Shown here piece by piece: positions 49,475-58,385 of a stretch of DNA of 63,916 nt; the first letter of the stretch is position 1, and every line of letters starts with the position of its first letter. A program made the translations under genes and the position numbers. The stretch covers positions 1 to 63,916 of the forward strand of contig JAKASG010000005.1 of NCBI GenBank assembly GCA_021828285.1. Reading direction: 5' to 3'. The stretch comes from Acidobacteriota bacterium. GTDB lineage: Bacteria > Acidobacteriota > Terriglobia > UBA7540. Under the pieces are notes generated by a model. The model made no database searches, was not told the origin of the DNA, and saw only the letters and a list, made by a program, of their open reading frames with translations.

Positions 49475-50862
49475 GCTTAACTGACAACGTGACCAGAACG
49501 GCGGAATTGCTCGAGCTCGAGCGGGAATACTGTTCGCGGGGAGATACGGTCCACTATCTCGAGCCGCCCAAAGTGTTCGTTCGCTCGGAAGGAAGTTATC
49601 TTTACGACGAACAGGGCACGCCTTACCTGGACCTGCAGATGTGGTATTCGGCCGCAAGCTTTGGCTATGGAAACGGGCGGCTCAACGACGCCCTCAAGCG
49701 TCAATTGGATCGGCTCCCCCAGCTTGCATGTCAGTACTTGCACGCGGAGAAGATCGAAGTCGCGGCGCGCATCGCGCAGTATTGCGAAAAGCGATTCGGC
49801 GTAAAAGGCCGCGTCCACTTCAACGTCGGCGGTTCGCAGGCGATTGAAGATTCGCTTAAAATCGTGCGCAACTATACGGGAAGGAATTTGATGTTCGCTT
49901 TCATGGGCGGCTATCACGGACGCACGCTCGGCGCCACGGCCATTACGTCGAGCTACCGCTATCGCCGCCGCTACGGGCACTTCGGCGAACGGGCGCAATT
50001 CGTTTTCTATCCGTATTGCTACCGCTGTATCTACGACAAGAAAGTCGAAACCTGCGGGCTTTATTGCGAAGAGCAGTTCGAGAAATTGTTCGATTCCGAA
50101 TATTACGGCGTCTGGGATTCGAAGGCGAAAGCATCGGAATACGGCGCGTTCTATATTGAAGCGGTGCAGGGAACCGGCGGTTACGTCATCCCGCCGCGCG
50201 ATTATTTCAAACGGCTCGCGGAAACCTGCCGGAAACACAAAATCCTCGTCGTCGCCGATGAAATCCAGATGGGTTTTTATCGCACAGGGAAATTCTGGGC
50301 GATCGAGCACTTCGATATCGTTCCCGACATCATCGTCTTCGGCAAGGCGCTGACGAACGGACTGAATCCGCTTTCGGGACTGTGGGCGCGCGAGGAGCTG
50401 ATCACGCCGGAACTGTTCCCGCCCGGCTCGACGCACTCGACTTTTTCATCGAACACGCTCGGGACGGCCGTGGCGCTCGAAGCGCTGAAAATGATGGAAG
50501 AGAGTGATTACGAGCAGGTCGTGGCGGAAAAGGGCGCCTATCTGCTCGAAGGATTGCGCCGCCTTCAGAAAAAGCATCCCAAGCGCATCGGCAACGTCGA
50601 AGGGCTCGGCCTCGCGTTGCGCCTGGAAGTGACCCAGCCCGACGGTTATTTGCCCGACCGCGAACTTACCGACCGAATTTTCGCCGCAGGCCTCGCGGGC
50701 GATCTCGACGCGCGCGGCCGGAAAATGGGCCTGGTGCTCGACGTGGGCGGATATTTCAAGAACGTGTTTACGCTCGCACCCTCCTTCACCATCACGAAGG
50801 AAGAGATGGATCTCGCCATCGAACTGCTCGACCAGCTCTTCACGCGCTCTGCTTCCGCATGA
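49471..50862 (+). CDS. Class-III PLP aminotransferase
   Basis: The 463-residue protein has the PLP lysine in DIIVFGKALTNGLNPLSG, the preceding ILVVADEIQMGFYRTGKFWA, and VHFNVGGSQAIEDSLK for cofactor phosphate binding. The class-III fold aminates omega-amino acids, acetylornithine, aldehydes or ketones. An unusual insertion with several cysteines and tyrosines (YPYCYRCIYDKKVETCGLYC) lies near residues 186-206. ATGA overlap with the phosphatase gene shows translational coupling, so the two enzymes likely act on consecutive intermediates. Confidence 0.92.
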   Translation: MSLTDNVTRTAELLELEREYCSRGDTVHYLEPPKVFVRSEGSYLYDEQGTPYLDLQMWYSAASFGYGNGRLNDALKRQLDRLPQLACQYLHAEKIEVAARIAQYCEKRFGVKGRVHFNVGGSQAIEDSLKIVRNYTGRNLMFAFMGGYHGRTLGATAITSSYRYRRRYGHFGERAQFVFYPYCYRCIYDKKVETCGLYCEEQFEKLFDSEYYGVWDSKAKASEYGAFYIEAVQGTGGYVIPPRDYFKRLAETCRKHKILVVADEIQMGFYRTGKFWAIEHFDIVPDIIVFGKALTNGLNPLSGLWAREELITPELFPPGSTHSTFSSNTLGTAVALEALKMMEESDYEQVVAEKGAYLLEGLRRLQKKHPKRIGNVEGLGLALRLEVTQPDGYLPDRELTDRIFAAGLAGDLDARGRKMGLVLDVGGYFKNVFTLAPSFTITKEEMDLAIELLDQLFTRSASA

Positions 50863-50893
50863 GTATTCAAGAAACCTGCCGAAACTGACGATT

Positions 50894-50957
50894 CCTCCCG
50901 TGAGCCGGGCCAGGCGCTGGGCTAGACGCCCGGCGGAAAGCGCTGACCGGCGGGAGG
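50894..50957 (+). ncRNA. Structured 5' UTR that pairs with the ribosome binding site
   Basis: CCTCCCG (50894-50900) is complementary to CGGGAGG (50951-50957), which contains the Shine-Dalgarno of the SBBP gene. Inside, GCCGG (50904-50908) can pair with CCGGC (50947-50951). An 8-bp hairpin CGCTGGGC/GCCCGGCG (50915-50935, loop TAGAC) sits in the centre, leaving GGAAAGCGCTGA single-stranded. This architecture would block ribosome access unless opened, as in a translational riboswitch or thermosensor. I match it to no known riboswitch class. Confidence 0.5.
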
Positions 50958-50963
50958 ATCGCC

Positions 50964-53900
50964 ATGGATCGGCGGAGATGGCTCGCTGCGGCGAGCGTAC
51001 TGCTCGCAGCGCGAGGGCTCAGCGCGAGGAGTTCGCCCGCGCCCGCGCAGATTGCGCGCGAATACGGGCGTCTGCCGCTTGCCTTCACGCCGAATCACGG
51101 CGTGACCGACCCACGCGTCAAGTTTTTCGCCCTTGGCCATGGATACACAATTTTTCTCAGCCGAAACGGCGCCGTGCTCCGATTCGCCGCCGGCAAGAGA
51201 TTCGATGCATCGAGCCCAGGAATGGAAGGCGGGAGCCCCGTCGGCGCGCTCCGAACCGTGAAAATCGGCCGAGCGGCCAAGTCGGCGCGCCTTACCACTC
51301 ATCGCTTGCCGCTTGCTCCAATCGCCCTGCAACTGACCCTCGCGGGGGCGAACCCAATCGCGCAGATTAAGGGCGTTCAGAAGCTGCCCGGGCGAACGAA
51401 TTATTTGGTCGGCAACGACCCTTCCAAGTGGCGCACAAACTTGCCGGCTTATGCGAAGGTTCATTACGCGAACGTCTACCCCGGCATTGATTTGGATTTT
51501 CACGGCAGTCGTTCAGCAAACGGAAGTCTGGAATTCGATTTTGTCGTCGCGCCCGGCGCAAACCCGAATGCCATTACGTTTGCAATAGCACCTCTCACGA
51601 TGCGAGGCGTGAAGCGGGGGCAGGGAATCGAAAGCCGTCCGTCAGACCCCAAAGGGCTCGAACCCGAGACGAATCATCAGCCATTCCGAATGAGAATTGA
51701 CGCTGATGGCGATTTGGTGATCGAGACCGCGGAAGGTAAAATTCGAATCCTCAAGCCTCTCGCGTATCAAGATGCAGAAGCCGTTCGGAATAGCGAAGGC
51801 CGTCGTGCCCGCAAACTTCGCCTTGGAGAGGAGGCGCCGGGAATCCCCGATTCAAAGCGAATTCCCGCTCGATTCGTTCAATTCAAACATGGCAAAGTCC
51901 GATTTGAAATCGGGAAATACGATCCCACAAAGTCTCTCGTGATCGATCCGGTCCTCTCGTACTCGACCTTTCTCGGCGGGAGCGACATGGATTACGCGAC
52001 GGCAATCGCCGCGGACGGCTCCGGCAATGTTTATGTCGCGGGCTATACCGGTTCACTCGATTTTCCGATCGCCGGCGCAGTCGAGGGGCAGGGCACGGGC
52101 GGAGTTTGCAGCAACGCGCTCAGCACGTCGCCCTGTTTCGACGCCTTCATTGCAAAGCTGAATGCCACTGGAACAGCGCTCGTTTACTCAACGTATTTGG
52201 GCGGCTCGGCGGACAATGAGGCGACGGGAATTGCTGTGGACGGCGCCGGAAACGCTTACGTCGCGGGATTCACGGACTCTTCGGATTTTCCCGCCGTGAA
52301 CGCGTTTGAAACGTCGCTCGGCGCGGGGACCTGCGCGGACTCGTCGCCCTATCCGTGCTACGACGCTTTTGCCGCGAAGCTCGACGCCGCGGGCTCGGCG
52401 CTCAGCTACTCAACACTGCTCGGTGGCAGCCTCGACGACTACGGAACTGCGATTGCCGTTGATAAATTCGGAAACGCCTACGTCGCGGGCCTCACCGACT
52501 CGACGGATCTACCGACGACGGCCGGGGCGTTTCAACAGGTTTATCAGGGAGGGAATTACGATGGGTTCGTCGTGAAGTTGGGGCCCTCCGGCGGCGCGCC
52601 GATTTATGCGACCTACCTGGGCGGGAGCGGGGAAGATCACGCAAATGCGATCGCCGTGGACTCCGCGGGCGATGCCTTCGTCACCGGCCAGACGAACTCG
52701 GATAATTTCCCGGCCGTCAACGCTTTTGAGAATTCGTACACGGGCGGCGCGTGCGGTTGCTTCGACGCATTTGTCACGGAAGTCAATCCCACGGGCACTG
52801 GACTCGTTTATTCAACTTACCTCGGCGGAGGGGGAGGGAATTACGGGAACGCCATCGCCATTGATGCCGCGGATGAAGCTTTCGTCGCGGGGTGGACGAC
52901 ATCTTCCGACTTTCCAGTAACGGCAGGCGCATTCCAAACTCACTACAGCGGCACCTACGACGCGTTCGTGGCGAAGCTTGCCGCGGGCGGCGGCTCACTC
53001 GTTTACTCAACGTTTTTTGGCGGAATCAATCCGGATGAAGCCGCGGGCATCGGACTCGACGCCTCGGGCGAAGCGACGATAACCGGATGGGTAGATGGCG
53101 CGGGCTTGCCCTCTGTGAATGCCATCCAATCGAGCGCCGGCAGCTACTACAATGCGTTTATTGCGCGATTCACTGCTTCCGGCTCGGGACTTGTGTGTGC
53201 AACCGTGCTGGGCGGCAGCGGAAACAATTTTGGAACGGCGATTGCCGTGGATTCCGCGGGGAACGCGGACGTTGCGGGCGCAACGTTTTCGACCGATCTT
53301 CCCATCACGCCCGAGGCTTTCCAGAGGATATACGGTGGCGGCGGCTATGACGGTTTCGTCGCCCAAATTGCACCGGGGAACGCCGCGGCACTAGCTGTCG
53401 CGCCAGGCTCGCTCATTTTCCCCGGGCAAGCCGTGGGGACAACGAGCACGGCGGCCGTGCTCAAGTTGATGGACGCAGGAAGCGCTCCGCTCGATTTGAA
53501 TGGAGTGAGCGTGACCGGCGACTTCGCGCTCACCTCGAAAACCGGGGCTTGCGGGAGTTCGCTTGGCGCCGGCGCCGCTTGCGCGATCGGCGTTAAATTT
53601 ACGCCCACCACTCCCGGGTTGCGGACCGGGCAGCTCCAGTTTTCCGACAATGCCGCGGGCAGTCCGCAGAGCGTTCAGCTCTCCGGTCTAGCGACGAGCG
53701 GCGATGCGATCCTATCCGTGCACAGCTTGAGTTTCGGTTCCGTTACGGTAGGCGCAGTCAGCGCGGGCCAGAGCGTGACGCTGACGAATGCCGGACCCGG
53801 CGTGCTCGACATTTCAAGCATCATCGCGACGGGCGACTTCTCTGGAGCCAACGATTGCGCCAGCTCGCTGGCCGCAAACGCCAGTTGCACGATCAACGTC

Positions 53901-55139
53901 GAGTTCGCGCCGACCGCTGATGGGGTGAGCGTGGGCGGCTTGGAGATTAATGACACAGCGCCGGGCAGCCCGCAGTCGGTCGCGCTTTCGGGAACCGGAG
54001 TCTCTCCTTCGGTCAGTCTATCGCCGGCGAGCCTCAGTTTCGGCGATCAGGGCGTCTCGACAGCCAGCGCCGCGCAGACGGTCACGCTGGCAAACACCGG
54101 CACGGGCATCCTGAATATTTCAAAGATCTCCGTCACGGGCAATTTCTCGGAGACGACTGCCTGCCCGGCGAGCCTTGCTTCCGGAGCGAGTTGCACGATC
54201 GGCGTGAAGTTCACGCCGTTAGCCGCAGGTGCAACATCGGGAGCGCTCGCGATTACGGATAACGCGGCGGGCAGCCCGCAATCCGTCGCGCTTTCGGGAA
54301 CGGGCGTGACAGCTTTCGCTCTAGCGGCCGAAAGCCCTTCGGTAACGATTCTCCGGGGAAGCAATACGGCTTCGTTCACTCTCTCGGCCTCAAGCGCTTA
54401 CGGCTTTACCGGCGCGATTGGTCTTGCCTGTTCGAACGCTGGAGCCTCAAGCTGTTCCTTCAATCCCTTGAGCATTGCTCCCGGCGCTTCGAGCACGCTG
54501 ACCATCCAAGGTCTTTCCTCAGTTGGAGCGAGCAGCGTGAGCTTCACGGTGAGCGGAACGAATGGGTCACAAACTGTTACGCTTCCGATCGAAATTCAAT
54601 TTGCCGATTTCACGATCGCGGCCCAGCCTGGCGCCATGACGGTCGCAGCCGGGCAAATTGCCGGCGCCACCCTGACGCTCGCATCAGTGAATGGGTTCAG
54701 CCAATCGGTTTCCCTCGCTTGCAGCGGGGAGCCTGCGCAATCGACTTGCAGCATATCGCCCGCCGCGGTCACTCCGACCGCAAGCGGAGCGGCCGCAACA
54801 CTCACTGTGACGACGAAGGCCTCTTCGTCCGTGCCGCCGTTTGGCCGGCGCCATTCCGCGCCCCTCGGAAGTCCTTGGGTGTGGGTATGGGTCCCCGCGG
54901 CCCTCGCGATCATGGGATCTCTTTCGAGGGCGAGGCGCGCTCGAAGCTTCGGGCGTGGCCGTGCTGCGCGCGCGCTCACGCTTGCTTTGCTTGCTGCGGC
55001 TCTCGCCGGATGCGGCGGCGGCGGAGCAGCTCCGGATCCTAAAACTCCGGGAACTCCCGCGGGGACCTACACCCTCACCGTGAACGCTACGTCGGGAACG
55101 CTCGCGCACTGCGCAACCATCACGCTGACGGTGGATTGA
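50964..55139 (+). CDS. Large secreted SBBP-repeat/choice-of-anchor D protein
   Basis: A 1391-residue exported protein. After a signal peptide (RRWLAAASVLLAARGLSARS) and a conserved N-terminal region typical of acidobacterial SBBP proteins, about eight SBBP beta-propeller repeats run from about residue 330 to 800 (YSTFLGGSDMDYATAIAADG; units contain GNVYVAGYT). Three choice-of-anchor-D/ASH-like domains follow (SLSFGDQGVSTASAAQTVTL), then Ig-like segments. Near residues 1310-1349 are a hydrophobic stretch (WVWVWVPAALAIMGSL), a basic stretch and a lipobox-like LAAALAGC, followed by a final short beta segment. Such proteins are presumed surface or matrix components. Confidence 0.88.
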   Translation: MDRRRWLAAASVLLAARGLSARSSPAPAQIAREYGRLPLAFTPNHGVTDPRVKFFALGHGYTIFLSRNGAVLRFAAGKRFDASSPGMEGGSPVGALRTVKIGRAAKSARLTTHRLPLAPIALQLTLAGANPIAQIKGVQKLPGRTNYLVGNDPSKWRTNLPAYAKVHYANVYPGIDLDFHGSRSANGSLEFDFVVAPGANPNAITFAIAPLTMRGVKRGQGIESRPSDPKGLEPETNHQPFRMRIDADGDLVIETAEGKIRILKPLAYQDAEAVRNSEGRRARKLRLGEEAPGIPDSKRIPARFVQFKHGKVRFEIGKYDPTKSLVIDPVLSYSTFLGGSDMDYATAIAADGSGNVYVAGYTGSLDFPIAGAVEGQGTGGVCSNALSTSPCFDAFIAKLNATGTALVYSTYLGGSADNEATGIAVDGAGNAYVAGFTDSSDFPAVNAFETSLGAGTCADSSPYPCYDAFAAKLDAAGSALSYSTLLGGSLDDYGTAIAVDKFGNAYVAGLTDSTDLPTTAGAFQQVYQGGNYDGFVVKLGPSGGAPIYATYLGGSGEDHANAIAVDSAGDAFVTGQTNSDNFPAVNAFENSYTGGACGCFDAFVTEVNPTGTGLVYSTYLGGGGGNYGNAIAIDAADEAFVAGWTTSSDFPVTAGAFQTHYSGTYDAFVAKLAAGGGSLVYSTFFGGINPDEAAGIGLDASGEATITGWVDGAGLPSVNAIQSSAGSYYNAFIARFTASGSGLVCATVLGGSGNNFGTAIAVDSAGNADVAGATFSTDLPITPEAFQRIYGGGGYDGFVAQIAPGNAAALAVAPGSLIFPGQAVGTTSTAAVLKLMDAGSAPLDLNGVSVTGDFALTSKTGACGSSLGAGAACAIGVKFTPTTPGLRTGQLQFSDNAAGSPQSVQLSGLATSGDAILSVHSLSFGSVTVGAVSAGQSVTLTNAGPGVLDISSIIATGDFSGANDCASSLAANASCTINVEFAPTADGVSVGGLEINDTAPGSPQSVALSGTGVSPSVSLSPASLSFGDQGVSTASAAQTVTLANTGTGILNISKISVTGNFSETTACPASLASGASCTIGVKFTPLAAGATSGALAITDNAAGSPQSVALSGTGVTAFALAAESPSVTILRGSNTASFTLSASSAYGFTGAIGLACSNAGASSCSFNPLSIAPGASSTLTIQGLSSVGASSVSFTVSGTNGSQTVTLPIEIQFADFTIAAQPGAMTVAAGQIAGATLTLASVNGFSQSVSLACSGEPAQSTCSISPAAVTPTASGAAATLTVTTKASSSVPPFGRRHSAPLGSPWVWVWVPAALAIMGSLSRARRARSFGRGRAARALTLALLAAALAGCGGGGAAPDPKTPGTPAGTYTLTVNATSGTLAHCATITLTVD

Positions 55140-55207
55140 ACGGGCAGGGATTACGGCGCACTCGGAGCGCGGGGCCTATAAACGTTCTAGCGCCCCCACG
55201 GGCAGTT

Positions 55208-56572
55208 TCAATGCCGCACGCTCCATCGCTCGAGCATGCGGTAAAGCGTCCTGCGGCTGATCCCGAGCACCTGGGCAGCGTCGCTCTTATTGTCGCGCGT
55301 GGCTTTGAGAACGTGGAAAAGATAGCGCCTCTCCAGCTCTTCAAGGGACGGCAAGTCGGAATAAAGCGGCGCAACCGCGTCGGCCGGCGCTGCCGCTCCG
55401 CGGACTTTTGCGGGAAGATCATCGAGCGCAATGACCCCCGTGCGATTGAGAGCTGCCGCAGACTCAATCGCATGTTCGAGCTCGCGGACATTCCCCGGCC
55501 AGGAGTATGCCTCAAGAGCGGAAAGAGCTTCCTGGGAAACCCCGAGCTTCCGCCCGGCCTCCTGGCCCAGGCGGCCGAGCGTATGCTCGATGAGCAGCGG
55601 AATATCCTCGCCGCGTTCGCGCAGCGGGGGGAGATCAATTTCAATGACGCGCAACCGGTAATAGAGGTCTTCACGAAACTTCCCCTGGGCCACCAGCTCG
55701 GCGAGATTGCGATTCGACGCGGCGATCACACGAACGTCAATCTTGACAGGCTGCGCGCTGCCGACAGGGCGCACTTCCTGCTCTTCCAGCGCGCGAAGCA
55801 GCTTCACCTGAAGCCCAGGGCTCATCTCGGAAACCTCGTCGAGAAAAACCGTGCCGGCGCTCGCGTCGCCGAAAATGCCACTGGTGGTCGCAGTCGCTCC
55901 GGTGAAGGAACCGCGAACGTGGCCGAAGAGCTCGGATTCGAGCAGCGATTCCGTGAATGCGCCGCAGTTGACAGCAAGAAACTTCCGCCCGGCGCGAGGG
56001 CTGTTCGCTTGGATGGCGCGGGCCACGAGCTCCTTGCCAGTTCCGCTCTCGCCATAAATCAGCACGGTCGAGCGGGTCGCCGAGACCATAGCGATTTTTT
56101 TGTAGATTTCAAGCATGGGTCCGCTTCGCCCGACCAGCATCGAAAGCGATGGGGCAGCGCGGGGAGGCGGTTCGGGCGGTTGCTGGCGGACCAAGTCCCG
56201 ATGATCGAGTGCCCGGCGCACATGGAGCAGGACATCCTCGATCTTGAAGGGCTTTGAAAGATAATCGAACGCGCCGGCCTTCACGGCTTCGACGGCGGTT
56301 TCGAGCGAGCCGAAGGCGGTGATAAGAATGACTTCCGAATCCGGCTGGACGTTTTTGTACGCTCGCAAGACGTCAAGGCCGCTCTGGTCCACGCCGAGGC
56401 GCATGTCGCTGATGATGACCTGGAAGCGCTCCTGCTTGCTGATGGCGAGCGCCTGCTCGGCGTCAGCCGCCGTGGTGACGCGGTAACCCTCCTCGCCCAG
56501 GATCTCGAGCAGGAGTTCTCTCGTATCCGAATCGTCATCTACGACCAGAATGTGCGCGTTCGAGGTGGACAT
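55208..56572 (-). CDS. NtrC-family sigma-54 response regulator
   Basis: The 454-residue activator has an N-terminal receiver with phospho-acceptor aspartate at 56 (QVIISDMRLG), an AAA+ domain with Walker A GESGTGKELVARAIQ, the sigma-54 contact loop as GSFTGAT where GAFTGA is usual, Walker B TVFLDEVSEM, and a C-terminal Fis-type helix-turn-helix (SDAAQVLGISRRTLYRML). It drives transcription from -24/-12 promoters by ATP hydrolysis. It lies 27 bases behind its kinase on the same strand. The only sigma-54 promoter I found in the window is the one at 43.83 kb, a candidate target. Confidence 0.94.
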   Translation of the reverse strand: MSTSNAHILVVDDDSDTRELLLEILGEEGYRVTTAADAEQALAISKQERFQVIISDMRLGVDQSGLDVLRAYKNVQPDSEVILITAFGSLETAVEAVKAGAFDYLSKPFKIEDVLLHVRRALDHRDLVRQQPPEPPPRAAPSLSMLVGRSGPMLEIYKKIAMVSATRSTVLIYGESGTGKELVARAIQANSPRAGRKFLAVNCGAFTESLLESELFGHVRGSFTGATATTSGIFGDASAGTVFLDEVSEMSPGLQVKLLRALEEQEVRPVGSAQPVKIDVRVIAASNRNLAELVAQGKFREDLYYRLRVIEIDLPPLRERGEDIPLLIEHTLGRLGQEAGRKLGVSQEALSALEAYSWPGNVRELEHAIESAAALNRTGVIALDDLPAKVRGAAAPADAVAPLYSDLPSLEELERRYLFHVLKATRDNKSDAAQVLGISRRTLYRMLERWSVRH

Positions 56573-56599
56573 AAAACCCTGGGCGGCTGCTGCATTCCG

Positions 56600-58195
56600 C
56601 TAGACCGGCGAGTGCGCAGGCGCTTCGCGCGCTGCTTCAGCTTCGACGGTGTGTGGAGGGCCTTCGAGCGGCAGCAGAAGCGTGAAGCACGTGCCCCGTC
56701 CCGGCTCGCTCTCGGCGCGAATCGTTCCCCCATGCTGGCGGATGATCTGTTCGCATATTGCAAGGCCGAGGCCCGCGCCCGCGCCGATTCGTTTGGTGGT
56801 GAACATCGGCTCGAAGATTCGCGCCAAGGCATCGGGCGGAATGCCGACGCCCGAGTCCTCAATCTCAATCCGCACCTGGCTCGGACGTTCGAGCGATGGG
56901 CCGCGCACACGCGCAATCAGCCGGCCGCCTTGCGGCAACGCGTCGAGCGCATTGTTGATGAGGTTCAAAAAAACCTGCTGGAGATAACCGGGGTCGCCTT
57001 CGATGCGCGGGCACGATTTGTCCCATTCCGTTTCCACGCGGATTTTGCGGCGCTGAAGCGTGGGCGAGGAAAGCAGCAGCGATTCCTCGAGCAGGCGACG
57101 GAGGTCCACAGGCTCGAACCGGAGGTCGAATTGGCGCGTCCAGGAAAGAAGTTGCTTGACGGTGCGGACGATGCTCTCGATCTGGCGCTCGATGATCTGG
57201 AGCCGGCGGGCCGAAGAGGCGTCGCCGCTTTTCTGCCGGCCCAGCAGTTGAACGTGCCCGGAGATGGAATTGAGTGGCGTGCCGATCTCGTGCGCGAGGC
57301 TCGCCGCGAGCTGGCCCGCAATGGCAAGCCGCTCCGAGCGCGCCAGCGTCTTCTGCGTCTCGAACAGCTCCTGGTTGATTCGCCTCAGCTCCTCGTTGCG
57401 GCGCGCGAGTTCCGCTGTTGCGTCCTCGACCTTGCGATTCAGCTCCGTGCTGAAATTCTCAATGCGCTCGAGCATTCGATTGAGGTGTCCGGCAAGCTGG
57501 CCGACTTCGTCGCCGCTCGAAACTCGCGCGCGCCGGTCAAGCTCGCCTTGCTGCGCGCGTTCCATTACGCGGATCATTTCTTTCACCGGCCTGCGAATTT
57601 CACGCAGGAAGAAAACGTGAATCACCAGAATCACCGCGCCCAGGCTGAGCAGCAGCAGGACCAGGTCCTGGCCGACCAGTTGCCAGGTCACGGCGTTGAG
57701 CGGCGACTTTGAAACTTTCAGGATCAGCGAGCCCACTTTCCGTCCGTTGCTGTGGATCGCCGTGCTGATGATCCAATACCGCCCGCCGGGAGTTTCAATA
57801 CTCATTTGATTCGCGTTGGGTTTGAAGTAAGCGTTTGCGTGCCGAACGTTCGGAAGCGCGTCCAGCTCGACGAGTTCGCTTTTGGGATTGGTGGTGGCGA
57901 GCAGTTGTTTCTGCGGAACCTGTGCGTAGACGGACGCCTGCTTTACCCCCGGAAACGCGCGCTGGGCGTCGCGCAGCGAATGCAAAAGGGTTTGCGGAGT
58001 TTGGAGCTGGCCGTTGTTGACCAGTTGATGCGCCGTCAGCTCAGCCTGGACCAGAGCCTTGCGATAGATTTCCGCCTCAATGGGATCGCGCGTAAGCCAA
58101 AGGGCAAAATACGTCGAGACGGCGGCCACCAGCATGACGGTGAGGCCTGTCAAAAGGATGATTTTGGCTTGCAGACTGAGGCGCGAAACCCGCAT
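56600..58195 (-). CDS. Sensor histidine kinase
   Basis: The 531-residue membrane kinase has one transmembrane helix near the N terminus (IILLTGLTVMLVAAVSTYFA), an extracytoplasmic sensor of about 140 residues with no motif I recognise, and a second helix (LVLLLLSLGAVILVIHVFFL). HAMP and a coiled coil follow, then the H box with phospho-histidine in ASLAHEIGTPLNSISGH, the N box LINNALDALPQGG, and the G boxes DSGVGIPP and GAGLGLAICEQ. It probably phosphorylates the adjacent NtrC-type regulator. The stand-alone receiver in the sigma-54 operon is a possible second partner. Confidence 0.94.
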   Translation of the reverse strand: MRVSRLSLQAKIILLTGLTVMLVAAVSTYFALWLTRDPIEAEIYRKALVQAELTAHQLVNNGQLQTPQTLLHSLRDAQRAFPGVKQASVYAQVPQKQLLATTNPKSELVELDALPNVRHANAYFKPNANQMSIETPGGRYWIISTAIHSNGRKVGSLILKVSKSPLNAVTWQLVGQDLVLLLLSLGAVILVIHVFFLREIRRPVKEMIRVMERAQQGELDRRARVSSGDEVGQLAGHLNRMLERIENFSTELNRKVEDATAELARRNEELRRINQELFETQKTLARSERLAIAGQLAASLAHEIGTPLNSISGHVQLLGRQKSGDASSARRLQIIERQIESIVRTVKQLLSWTRQFDLRFEPVDLRRLLEESLLLSSPTLQRRKIRVETEWDKSCPRIEGDPGYLQQVFLNLINNALDALPQGGRLIARVRGPSLERPSQVRIEIEDSGVGIPPDALARIFEPMFTTKRIGAGAGLGLAICEQIIRQHGGTIRAESEPGRGTCFTLLLPLEGPPHTVEAEAAREAPAHSPV

Positions 58196-58318
58196 AGTTC
58201 TTCACCCTGAGACTATCACCTGCGTTTGAAGTACGCAACGCCGCCGGCATTCGGAAAGACCCGCACTCGCCACCTTCTCATGACGCACAAAGCCCTTTTC
58301 TCGATGTCCGCTGCCCTC

Positions 58319-58324
58319 TATAAT
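58319..58324 (+). promoter_or_regulatory. Candidate -10 box (TATAAT)
   Basis: A perfect TATAAT lies 62 bases before the membrane-protein ATG, within the 190-base divergent gap to the histidine kinase. The -35 match is weak. Confidence 0.38.
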
Positions 58325-58385
58325 TCTCGCGTCCTCCGCCGCGTTCGAATGAAGAGTTTCGGCCCGGGAGAGTGGACGAGTGACC

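Noticed and set aside
50881-50940. Possible hammerhead ribozyme core (GAAAC, CTGACGA, later GAAA) in the SBBP leader
   Set aside because: CTGACGA matches CUGANGA, but the sequences that should form stem II directly after it and before GAAA are not complementary, and the order of core parts is wrong.
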